Shown here piece after piece: positions 13,060 to 24,571 of a stretch of DNA of 64,000 nucleotides. The notes beneath the pieces were generated by a model that did no database searches, was not told the DNA's origin, and saw only the letters and a program-made list of their open reading frames with translations. This DNA is from Pampus argenteus (Eukaryota > Chordata > Actinopteri > Scombriformes > Stromateidae). Location of the stretch: NCBI GenBank assembly GCA_036937835.1, contig CM072862.1:13156501-13220500 (forward strand), given 5' to 3'. The translations under genes and the position numbers were made by a program. Position 1 is the stretch's first letter. Every line of letters starts with the position of its first letter.

Positions 13060-13759
13060 TGCCTACTCCCTGTTCTCTGTATCACATTTACAGGTCGACT
13101 TTCAAGAATGCAAGGAATTCACAGGCCTTTTCTTTTTTAGCTTATCCCAAGGGTAATTTAGAAAATACAGCATACACAATAAGTACACTTTTTTTTAGCT
13201 ATAACACTGAAAACTAGTGGGGCATCAGTGATTTTTATTGTCACATCTTTTCTAGTTAGATGGCTCTGTGGATTTCTGTGTGTTTCCCCTTTATTGACTT
13301 GGGAGCACCCGCTACACAGTGTCGAGGAAAACACGGGGCATGAGAGTTTGACAGTTTAAACTGCAGAAAACTCAAACTCTAAAGGGAATACAAAGATGTT
13401 TACTTGGCTTAGAAACTTTGTTTTGATGTCAATAACCTGTAACCCATTTTATTAGCTGTCCGGCTTTTTTGCTGCACTCTCACACTCTCTCATAGTGTCA
13501 TTTTTGACCACAGTAGATGTTTTCAGCATAAAAGTTTTAATAAACCCACTGTACGCTTCCTGTTTAGCACCGTCTGCAGACAGACAGAGCGAAATATTGA
13601 GACGTTTCCCTCAGGAGTTAGTGAAGACCAACAGACATAAAAGGAGAGTGAACATTAGACTTAAATTCATCAGAGGGCCAGAAACATAACTCCAAATGAT
13701 GCAAATCTAAATTATGCGATTAACATACTGATATTAGTTTAATGTTATTGGGCTGATTG

Positions 13760-13830
13760 ATAGATGGTGGCAGTAATGTGACAGCAAATGAAGCAAACTG
13801 CCAACAAAGGCAGTGGGGAAGAAGAAGCAA
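13760..13830 (+). repeat. Short fish repeat fragment ending in GAAGAAGAAG
   Basis: GGTGGCAGTAATGTGACAGC, then AAACTGCCAACAAAGGCAGT and GGGGAAGAAGAAGC, resembles a short fish repeat with 'ggcggtaatgcac...ccaaccgcca...gaagaagaag'. Only one side is recognisable. Confidence 0.4.
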
Positions 13831-15424
13831 GCTGTCAAACATGGCTGTAAGCGATAAATATTATTTAAAATATATTTCATGTTGGCTTTGCAAATGTTTT
13901 TCAAGGAAGGAAATGCACTTTTTTGTTTTTTTTAACAAGAAAACTCCACAGGATAACTTCAAAAGTTGATAATATACCAATGTTTTAGACAGTTTCGGCT
14001 GGCCCCAGATAGTACATCTTTAGCTGTAACCTCATGCTTTAATGGTAATGACATCATTTCATGGGCCTTTAACAGTGACATAGTTAGTGGAATAAATCAA
14101 ATTGACAGGTCTGTGATAAAGCTTCTGGATTGCAGTCACCTTCCCATCTCAGCTATCAGTCGTGTCATTTTCACCATCTGACCCTAAAATGGTGATCTGC
14201 ACAAGTCATGTATGTCTTGACTCTGGCAACGCTTTTGGTAATAAGACGTTGTTGCGGCGGTGTGCTACACTGTAACATAACATAAAACTGTCCACAGTGC
14301 TTTGCTGTCACTAGACTTACAAAGAGAGAAAATAAAATGTATGATTTGTAAAACTTCTGAAAGATATTTTATGTGTAACATCACAGGTATCACAGGGCAC
14401 AGCAAGGAGAGCATTAAGGCCAAGGATGAACTCTCAAATTATAGGTTTTGTGTATCAACTTAAGTTTTCATCAGGGTCTGACAAACACATCATCAATCTG
14501 AATCAATGTGGGCATTCAGCCTAAGACATAAAGTCCTGTACATAACCAATAGAGGGTGCTAAAACAATAGCATCGACCCCATATGTGCATATATGCCAAA
14601 GAAATGTGCATCTACAACATAAGACATAATAACAATAAGTAACTTACATCAAGTGATTTTTTTTAATGACTCATTGCCCAAATGTTTGAAACCAGCTTCA
14701 TATACTATCAATAATTTCAATTCATTTCAGTAAAGAGATAAATATACATATCCAAATTTGCCAAATCAAAGAATGTGACATAATGCTCAAGTGAGTAGCA
14801 GTTAAATATTCAAGATAACAGCAATATATATGGACTCATCATGGAAACTGGACATTAGATATAATAACGTTTAAATGACAAACATTACATTTTTCACAGT
14901 AGCTTCTTCTATATATCTTCTTTTTCTATTTCTATTGCTATCTCTTACATGGTTAGGTATGACTTCAAGGGCAACCACTTTGAAAAGAAGAGAGGCTCCC
15001 ATGTCCTGCTTGATTATAATGAACGGCCTTAGGGTAGTTTGGATTTTTTGTGCAAATAGCAGTAATATGCTCCCCTATTCTGTCTTTAAATCTCATTTTT
15101 GTTCTCCTAGTTTTTCTGATGTCAGTGCTTCATTCACTTGAATCATCCCCATTCGCTCTATTTAAAACAAAGCTCTTGAATTGTAGGTTGAAGGATGATT
15201 GATTACAGATGCAGAGTTGTGGCTTTCCTCCAAAAGTCAATCTGTTTGTTTTTGAAAGCGAGAATGATGAAAAATGAAGATAATGTTTCACGAAAAACAT
15301 GCAAATACAAATACACATGCAATCACATGCAATTCACTCCTGCACACCTATGTAACTCTTACTTTGTCCTTTTATTGATCTGCTGCTAGCTGTGGCCTTT
15401 GTGTGTCTTCTTTACACTGACAGA

Positions 15425-15426
<2 letters not shown>

Positions 15427-15475
<49 letters not shown>
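15427..15475 (+). repeat. (CA)n microsatellite
   Basis: About 24 CA units, followed after about 95 bp by a TG tract on the same strand, so that the two are inverted relative to each other. Confidence 0.97.
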
Positions 15476-15476
<1 letters not shown>

Positions 15477-15567
15477 ATCCACCCATCCATCCTACCTATC
15501 TCTGCCATCTTTACACAGCGACTTCTATTCCTTGCAATGTTTGGGATTTACTCTGGACATAGCCTTG

Positions 15568-15570
<3 letters not shown>

Positions 15571-15656
<86 letters not shown>

Positions 15657-15685
15657 CGTGCGTGCGCGTGCGCGCGTGCGTGTGT
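15571..15685 (+). repeat. (TG)n then TG/CG alternating tract
   Basis: About 40 pure TG units (15571-15651), then TGCG, CGTG and CGCG units to about 15685. The whole 115 bp alternates purine and pyrimidine without a break. This is the strongest Z-DNA-prone sequence in the window. ORFs reading poly-Val-Cys or poly-His-Thr here are artefacts. Confidence 0.97.
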
Positions 15686-16839
15686 CAAACAGGTTATGAT
15701 ACATGTCTCTGCTCCATTCCACGGTTGTCATGGTGACATGTGACTGGACATGTCCTGTAGTTTATCTCAGCATTTGTTTAGCTGATCATCTATAGTATAG
15801 ATTAGATTGTGTTGAGCCACTTTATTGGTAATGTAGACAAATGGGTTATTTGATCAACTTGTTACTGAGGTGTAATGAGAGGCGCGGTACCATTTTCAGT
15901 ATTGTTTTGTTTTTTCTTACAGGGGACATAACACTTTTCCAGATCTGTATTTATATTCTGGGGCTCTACTGGAATATCTTTCCATAATAAAGCCCAAACA
16001 ACTCTTTATTTGTCTTATTTATCTTATACTGGCCATTTTGAAGCCTCTCAGTTCAGCCTCTTGTCTTTTTAAGGCTTCCCTTCCCATGAGCTCACTCTCT
16101 TCTGGATGGTTAGCCCCGGGAGGTGACCTAAGGCCACTCAGGAAGGCTGTCAACAAATCATGAAACAAACTATAGTCGTAGGATTTCACTGCTTTTTCTC
16201 ATTTTTTTCCTCAAAATTTCTCAAATATATCCATACATTTTTCAATTTGGTATCAGATCCGACAATCACACAACATGAGCTACAGAACTCACAGGCGCTT
16301 TTGGGCATGTGCAAGGTACAAAAAGTGTTGAGGAGAGGTTGAAGCTTTGGTGCATTTCTTTGTACATTAACCTTTTAGAACTTTGACCATGTTTATCATG
16401 GATATCTGACATCACACAAAATCACAGTCTTTAATGATTTTAAGACTATGCTTCTTGACCAGCAAAGTTTTCAACCAGAAAAATTTATCATACAGTGAAA
16501 TTGAGGCCAATATCTTTTTCAAAATTAAAACATTTTCCTTTTTAATACTTAACTAATACTTTTGCAATAAAATTATTCTTGAAACAACTTAACAAGTGCT
16601 ATTTCCTTTCAGTAGCAATTCTGAGGAAGAGACATAACAGCTATGAAGAGTTTAAACTGGTGAAAAAATGTTAGTCATATTTAAAACTGTTTTCAGCATA
16701 GTTACCTCCATAGATGGACTTTCATATTATTTTTCAGAGACCTGCTTTTATCCCCACTGAGCACCAGCTAAATGGCCTAAACGCTCAAATCTAACTGCAG
16801 CACCATTTACTTAAACTGTTTGACAGTGGGCTGACAGGG

Positions 16840-17420
16840 AGCAGGAGAAATGGCAATAGAGAGAAAGACAGACAGAAAGAGGTTGTGGTATTTGTTCTTT
16901 GTGTGATAAATATAGGAGGTGAGTGGGTGGAATAAAAACATCCTAACACTCTAGCAGGATAAAAGCGGAAACACAGAGAGATAGATATAATGACACCAGG
17001 AGAGAGACAATATGACATAGTGATAATAATAGCGAGAAAGCCAGGAAGAGACGTAATGACACTTGGGGAGAGATGTGATGATACTAATACAGAGATAATT
17101 GTGGTGAGAGAGGGATGGAGAGAACATGAAGGGATGAGAGAAGGACAGAGGTAGAGAGAGGAAAGTGAGCTGGTAAAAGTGATGGGGAGAGAGGAGTGGA
17201 GCTGCAGGAAGAGAGAGTTACATGGATTGTGATAATGCCAACGTTATAAAGAGAGCAAGATTGGGCAGGAAGTTGAAGAGAGAGAGACAGAGGGTTGCAG
17301 AGAGACAAACATAATGTGGGAGAGACACAATGATTCTGACACAGAGATAATGAAAAAGAGGGAGGGGGTGGGACATGAGAAGAGGTGGGGTAGAGACGGA
17401 GAGAGAGAGAAATCAAGAAT
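16840..17420 (+). repeat. Purine-rich region with decayed minisatellite
   Basis: GA-rich sequence in which a diverged unit recurs. Examples are TAATGACACCAGGAGAGAGA (16989), GTAATGACACTTGGGGAGAG (17053), GTGATGATACTAATACAGAG (17075) and CAATGATTCTGACACAGAGA (17328), each followed by GATAAT or GAGAG stretches. The units have drifted too far for a fixed period to be read by eye. Confidence 0.7.
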
Positions 17421-17421
17421 G

Positions 17422-17506
17422 CCTCTCCTCTCCTCTCCTCTCCTCTCCTCTCCTCTCCTCTCCTCTCCTCTCCTCTCCTCTCCTCTCCTCTCCTCTCCTC
17501 TCCTCT
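17422..17506 (+). repeat. (TCCTC)n pentanucleotide array
   Basis: About 17 TCCTC units directly downstream of the purine-rich region at 16840-17420; GAGGA on the minus strand. The minus-strand Arg-Gly-Glu-Glu ORF is an artefact. Confidence 0.97.
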
Positions 17507-19059
17507 TCACTTTTTCATAGCCAGTATTGAATTACTGCAGTCAATAGTTCTACACAGCGTAACTTAGAAAGATGCATTTGATTTGTGGCCCAGCAAACTG
17601 TGGAAAGAGGAGGCCAGCACTTGATTTATGAGCCAGGGACCTTGTGGTCAGGTTCTACCAGAGTGCTCCACCTCTCTGCTGCTCCTCAACACCTAAAATT
17701 TAACAATCTGTCTGATTGTTATCTACAGTAGATCTGTGCACTGACCCAATCCATTACTGAACAATGGACAATTTGTTTTGATTGTTGGACAAAAAACGAT
17801 TGAGAAATAATTCAGTTTTCTGCATTAGAGATATCTAACATCTCTCTATTGTATGAGGGAAAAAATGAGATTGGAGTTGCTGTGGTTTGATTGCTGGTAC
17901 GCAGCTCCTGGGAATGCCTGACACAGTAGATATTGAAAAATTCTCTTGTAGCCATTTAACCTCAGACATGTCTCACATGTCTCAGTTACAGTGTGCAACC
18001 TGGTAGACTTTCATGTACACATTTTAAAGTGGCCATAAATTACAAAGAAAAAGCCTCAAAGCCTGTCCGATATATATCGAACAAAGCATTGATTTTAATC
18101 CTGGTTTTTAATGAAAATTGACACAATTATGTGTGTGTTAGCATTCATGTAACTGCGTCTGAGTGCACAGCACACACGCGCATATGACAGCATGTTATTT
18201 TTTGCTTGTCAGGTGAGGCGCATCTATTTCATATAATACTAACACAAAGACACAGGTCAAACACATACTAACACAAACACATCCATTTACAATCATTCAT
18301 TCTTTCTTCTTCTTCTTTTCACAGTTAAATATTGATCAGCACATTTCACTTTAGCAAGTAAAGAAAGTAAAAACCAACAACTCAGAATTAGATACATTTC
18401 TTTGATCCTCAATGCAGCATCAACAAAGAAGCAAAGCAAAATACTTTTTATTGAAATGCTCCAAGTATGGCGCTACAATATGGCATCCGGTGTGATGCAA
18501 ACATCCGCTAAAATTCCACATATCCCATCTGCTGAAAGGAAGCCGAGGGGTATCTGGCAGCAGAAGAGACCATGGACAGAAAGAGAGAGACAACTGGAGA
18601 CAGAATGAGAGACAGACAGCTGAGAGGGAGAGGTGAACTAGGTTGGAAAAACAGCGGAGAACTATCTGAAATTAATCTGGACACTCCAGATGGTTTGAAG
18701 ATGAAGTGTGCGCACACTTACATGTGTGCATCTTCTTTGCTGCCAGCTTGTCTGTTTGGGCCTGTGTATAGGTATTCACATGTGTGTACTGTGTTACTTC
18801 AGACAAATAACAACATCTGGTATGTGCAAAATGAGCAAGTTCTGGTCTCACTTTGGTGGGAAAAGACAAAAAAAACAACCCACAGAAACAGGACATTTGC
18901 ATTTGGTTGACTGGATTGTGACCTACAGATGTCTCATATAGTGTTTCTGTATGTCCATGTCCATATGTGTGTGTGTATGTGTGTGAGAGAGAATGAGTTC
19001 CCAGTAATATAAGGTTAATACATCAATAGCCATCTCTATCTAAGAAACAATTACTGCTG

Positions 19060-19079
19060 ACACACACACACACACACAC
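19060..19079 (+). repeat. (AC)10 microsatellite
   Basis: Ten AC units. Confidence 0.94.
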
Positions 19080-19985
19080 TGTGCTACGTGTGCTGTATAT
19101 TCTAGTACTATCAGGAGTAAACTGTATAAAGTGTTTCTCATGGAGAGAGTAGCAGGAGATGAAAGATTGAGGAGAGGAGAGAGAAGTGCAAGTGGAGTTT
19201 GTAAGTGAGGGAAGAGGATTGTCTTCCAGTGTTTTCTTGGTGTTTCGACTTTTACATGTGTTCGTATTGCGCTGTTTTACCATTGATGCAGTTGAACAAA
19301 CTGTAAACTCAAAGTGGCATGCTGTTTTTACACGACATTTTTTTGTTTGTTGTTTTGCATAATTCATTTTTCATCAATTTAAGCTTGGTTAGCTTTTGCT
19401 ATTTGCTATGCTTTAGCCATAGCGTTGTCTTTCCTTGCGTAGTTGTATGTTTTAGTCCAATATGCTTAGATCTGGTGGCCTTTGGTTAACTGGTTTGCTT
19501 TTGTCAGCTGCAGTCATAGTTTTCATCAGATGTGTTACACATCAGCCTAGCTTTTGGTAGCTTTAAGAGCTCCTTTATTACTAATTTACTGCCTTTTCTT
19601 TCTCTGACTAAACTTCACGCTTAGCTGTTCATGAATTCTTCAAACCTTAGCCAGGCATATACAGTAGAGCTAGTTCTGTGTATTACACATACATGCTGCC
19701 ATGTCTCCTGCAAAATCCGTTCATATGTGCAAGTACACAGCCACTGACACTCAGTGGTGTTCAGTTCCCAGAGTAGAGTTCAAATAGCACCAGTGAAAAG
19801 TAATGTTTGTGGATGGATGTAAAAGCACTAGTGCCCTAGACTGGATCATTTCCCATTTCATACATGTGTCAGCAGAGACATCAATATTATATGACCATGA
19901 GCTTTCTCTAACTCTCAGCAAGTGGTTTTAGTTCCAAAAGGATAATCATACCTCAACCATACTTGCAGATTTTGAGGCAAACATA

Positions 19986-20582
19986 TTGGGTAACACTTTA
20001 TTTTACAGGTCTCTTCTTTTCATGCTAATTGCTTGGAAATATTCAGTGTAATTTGCAGTCAATTTTAGAAAATTTTACAAAAAGGGTGGTGTAATTTAGT
20101 ACCCACTCATATTTGGTGATTCTTAACAATGCTTTTTTCAGACAGAAACGACTTACTTTTCAGTGTGCATTTTTGTGTGTAAAACAATATGTTAGCATAT
20201 TATGTTTGTTTATTAACAATTTCTGTAACATTTTACTTCAATAATTTACAGTAGCTCTCTATTCTCAGGACATGTCTTTGAAATGGTTATGCATTGTGGT
20301 AGTAAATGAGTTATGAAGAAGGAATTCATTTTTATGCTAATATGTTATCATATGTTGTTGATCCACAAAAATACACACTTAAGTAAAAGTAAGTATTTTC
20401 TGTCAGTTAAAGAATTAAGTCTAATTTATTAATCAACCCAAATATAATTGGAAAAAAAAATATTCTTTTAATTTGTACCAAATTGCACCACCCATTTTTC
20501 AAGAATGTTAAATACCTGGGAATTACTTTTTCCAGGACATTTCTATAAATGCAAGGATCTGTAAAATAAAGCTGTAACACAT
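19986..20582. mobile_element. Palindromic (foldback) MITE of about 600 bp
   Basis: The left end GGGTAACACTTTATTTTACA (19988) and the reverse complement of the right end, TGTTACAGCTTTATTTTACA, match as terminal inverted repeats. The similarity continues inward. GGGTGGTGTAATTTAGTAC near 20084 pairs with the reverse complement of GTACCAAATTGCACCACCC near 20475. The 20141-20204 stretch (ACTTACTTTT...GCATTTTTGTG...ATGTTAGCATATTA) pairs with 20333-20406. The arms are therefore about 215-250 nt around a loop of roughly 120-150 nt. The GTAACACTTTA start is typical of a widespread fish non-autonomous DNA transposon. No transposase is present. I could not fix target-site duplications. Confidence 0.82.
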
Positions 20583-21458
20583 ACTGTGTGAACATTGAAA
20601 AATAACTTAATCTGTACAGCATTATTTATAACATTTGCAGATGTGTTCAAAATGTACTTTCTACCTGCTGTGTTCATGAAAAATATATTTAGTTTCCAAA
20701 TATGTTTTGTTGTTGCAGAATAGCTGTATAACAGCTAGCCTAATAGCATAACAATGTAAGGGTTGTATATGGTCTTATCTATGCATGTTTGAATGTTTGA
20801 GTGTTTAATGTCATGAGATTTTAATGAGTGAGCAATATGATCAAACGGTACATGCAGTTAAAACAACACCATATAGTGTTCTTTGCATGCTTAAGTGTGT
20901 ATGAGTGCACATGTCATGGGAGGTTATTTCTGGTCTGAGATCAGTAGATTGTAGCACAAACATTGTCAGGATTAAAGGGTTAGAGCCATGAAATCTAAAA
21001 ATATACGATATGTACTCAAGTTCAGGCACTTTGCACAGTGCCGCATGGCATATGCTATAGTGTCATGGGAGGCTGAATAGCATGTGTTGCATTATGTTAG
21101 AGTCGCATGAGCAAAAGGGGCTTGTTACTGTGGCAACACTTGGCTTGGCACATAGCTCATGTTTGAGTGATTATTTAACTGTAAAGGTTCTGGAGGACAT
21201 AATTTAAAATAAAAATGTGTGATTATCTCTCATAACAGTGGTAGTACATTCATTCTGTATTTCTTGTTCTGAACCTACAGAACCAGAAATATCACAAGGT
21301 TAAAAGCTAAAGTGACACAAAGTCTGTGTCTTTGAAATCTAAAGTATAAAAGGCAGGAATGAAAGGCATGATTGTGTCTTAGTGATACAATTGAATGCAA
21401 TATGCAAGTTTGAAATTTGAATATTGTAATATGATTTTATCTTGTGTCTCTCTTCCAG

Positions 21459-21675
21459 CTGAATCTTGTGGTGGTGTAGTCCAAGGCCTGAATGGTACCA
21501 TAGAATCGCCTGGTTTCCCCCACGGCTACCCCAACTACGCCAACTGTACGTGGCTGATAATAACAGGGGAGAGAAACAGAATCCAGCTAACCTTCGTCAC
21601 GCTGGCACTGGAGGAAGACTTCGATATTGTATCAGTTTATGATGGACAACCGTCACCTGGCAACCTAAAAATGAG
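21459..21675 (+). CDS. csmd1: CSMD-family exon encoding first part of CUB domain 1 (probably csmd1)
   Basis: Internal coding exon of 217 nt: 2 nt finishing a split codon, 71 full codons, then 2 nt of the next split codon. The acceptor has a pyrimidine-rich run ending TCTTCCAG at 21451-21458; the donor is AG|GTTAG at 21675/21676. Numbering from Glu at 21461, it shows Cys3-Gly-Gly, the CUB signature SPGFPHGYPN at 16-25, Cys29 followed by Thr-Trp, and LEEDFDIVSVYDG at 50-62. Asn11-Gly-Thr and Asn28-Cys-Thr are N-glycosylation sequons. CSMD proteins are very large single-pass membrane proteins of alternating CUB and Sushi domains, linked to complement control and neural development. The wording (GLNGTIESPGF, NYANCTW, ITGERNRIQL) resembles the N-terminal CUB domain of CSMD1 more than that of CSMD2 or CSMD3, but this is from memory. 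Reading past the donor meets an intronic stop near 21805. Family assignment is near certain; the paralogue is likely but unproven. Confidence 0.93.
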
Positions 21676-22924
21676 GTTAGAAATATTTTTTTTTATTTAC
21701 AGTCTGATCTTCTTCCCTGCTGCTGGTTGCTGTGTCTCTCTCTTCAGTTTAAACTGTAGTCCCCCCTCTTCTCCCATCATCCACTTACACAGAACAAAAA
21801 GTTGACATTTGAACAAAGACATACTTTTGATACTTATCTTAGATTGGAAATGACACAGTGACTATGAAGTCACACAGTGTCAGCTTTAATTTACTATATT
21901 TTCTGTAATGTCATAAAAAGGACATCCATTTTTTTTGCATGGAAAAATATATTTAGAATTAACAAAATAGACTCTTTGAACAGCTGGCCTGTTTTTCTTT
22001 TCTTTGTTTTTTTGGGTTTTTTTTGCTTGAATCAGTGACACAAACCAAAAGAATCTAAGAAACTTTCTCTCATGGTGCCTTGTACAGTTGCTGCCTGCTA
22101 ATGACCAATTTTACAACATGTGTCCAGTAATGTAAAGGGAACAACACTTACAGTATATTAATCACCTTAGATTATGTTATCAGGGCATATCACACAGCAA
22201 ATTTAAAAATACTACATTATCATAGGAAGAGGGGTTAAGTAATAATCACTCACCATTAAATCCTGATCATTAGGTTTTTTTTAAAAATAGCAGTTTCTCT
22301 GCAGAGATCTTTCAATTATGAATATGAAATAATGAATTTATTTTTTAATTACTCTCTTTTTGTTGTGGCTTGTTTTAATTTTTCTAGTTTTTAAAAAAAA
22401 ATCTTCAGATAAGACAGAAGACATGCAAGAAAGCAATGTTTCTTGTCTGTTTTATAATTCATTCATTGATTCGAGCCATGCAAAATGTCAACTAGATTCT
22501 TCCTATTAGCCTGTTTATATGAGGGTTGTGGCTTGACCACTATTGAAGTACGGGTGATGTGAGAGGATGTATTATTTAAATTTGTGGCTGTGAAATATTT
22601 TGTCTTATCTTCAACAGAAATTAGGTGAAATTTCTCTGCTACATTGCTTTGAGCTTATCTGAGAACATTTAACACTGTTGTTTAGGCTACAGGGGATTTT
22701 GATAAACCTTGTGGGCCTATGAACCAGCATGCCAGGCTTGTTCTTTTTTCACACATACTACAGAACAGTGGAGGGAGATACAGACCTCCAAAAGGCTCAC
22801 AGCCATTAATATAAAATAGCTGGAAAACACTTCCCTGCAAAGGATGAACATTTATCTGCTTTGTAAAACATTTAAGCATAGATTTAGCAATGACAGCGCA
22901 ATGATTGGTTTCTTACTAGGTTAA

Positions 22925-23382
<458 letters not shown>

Positions 23383-24334
23383 AACATTTAGCAACAAGAT
23401 GCAAAGAAAAACATAAGTCATTGATGAATTGGCAGCATCGGTATTTACTGAGTTGTAAAACTATAATATTTTTGCAGCGAGGGTATATAGAGCTGACATA
23501 CTGTGGGAAGTTTATTCATAGTGTGTAGGAGGGATGAGCTGGGAATGCACTAAGTTGGTTGAGGTTGTTGGTGCGGTTATGGATAACAGTAGGTTATTCC
23601 TTGAAAACATTATATAGCTTTATTACGTGTCACTGTGTAGAATACCTTTTTTTACTGGCTGAAGTAAAATAGAGTAAACTACAGACTATACTGAGTAGAG
23701 TAGTGGGTTTGTGTGTTGTTGTGTTAGTGTAATAAAGGATTATTTTTGTGCACAAGGTTTCAATTGTTTGCCCGATTGCAAGGACAAGACATAGTAAACA
23801 CAATTGTTTAAGACAATTATGTGTAGTAACGAGCGGAATCAGTATAGAGATAAAACAACATATTCTGGTGCACTATACGTGGATAGTAGGCTGAGTTCTT
23901 TTCAGCAAATATAAAATTACATTTGCTTTATAAAAATAAACATATTTTAATCATTATGACTCAGAAAAAAAAGTGTTTCAGACTGTTATTTGTTGAGTGT
24001 GTGGCGGCACATGAGCTCCCTTTAGATCTTGTTATTTAAAGATTAGTTAGATTAATTCAGCATAATACTTCTCATATTGCCAGTTGTATTAGTGACATTG
24101 CTGTTTGTGAGCTGTAGCTTGTGTTACACAGATGCACAGCAAGTCGATAACGTTAAGAGGGTTTGTTTGGGCTTATGGTATTCTTGGTCTCCCCGAAATG
24201 TGTCAAAATGTCAGTTTTACACATATGTAATTAGGAATAGGGTTATGCAGTAATGTTTTAATTGTATGTTATATGTCCCTCAACAGCTTTTGTTTTACAA
24301 AAAGCAAAATAAAACACATAAAAACCCTGGTAAT

Positions 24335-24571
24335 CTACTGGTTAGGATGCATAACACATAACCACAACTGCAACATACGTTGTTGGATTCTGGCCATGTT
24401 ATACACCTTGTTCTTACCTACTAAATAAACCAGTAACATATGTTCTAAATTGAAATCCACCCCACATGCATGGCCACTATTCTGGTCACTAGCAGCTATA
24501 AATGGAAACTGGTCAGTCCATCTCTGCTCAAATTTGCAGGTGCTTTTGGATTTTTTTGGGTGGAACGCCAT
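24335..24571 (-). pseudogene. Possible BED-type zinc-finger remnant of an hAT-like transposon
   Basis: The minus-strand frame contains KFEQRWTDQFPFIAASDQNS, then GHACGVDFNLEH. The pattern (K-F-x-x-x-W-x-x-x-F-P-F, a stretch, one Cys near x-V-D-F-x-x-x-H) resembles the BED-like finger that opens many fish hAT transposase-derived proteins. Only one Cys of the expected pair is present and the sequence past HML does not fit. If real, it is a broken fragment. No catalytic hAT region was found on either side. It may also be chance. Confidence 0.3.

Larger units (their letters stand above)
1..21458 (+). other. Intron upstream of the CUB1 exon (3' part)
   Basis: Inferred intron of the CSMD-like gene, entered before the window and ending at the AG at 21457-21458. 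It interrupts a codon after its first base (phase 1). I looked for a signal-peptide exon ending in a phase-1 donor and found none I could support; CSMD first introns are typically huge, so exon 1 is expected upstream. Apart from the repeats listed separately, the segments 1-1320, 2150-4900, 7500-10080, 10720-12960, 13840-15400, 15700-16830, 17520-19050 and 20600-21440 are AT-rich sequence. In them I see only short chance ORFs and low-complexity runs. Confidence 0.85.
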
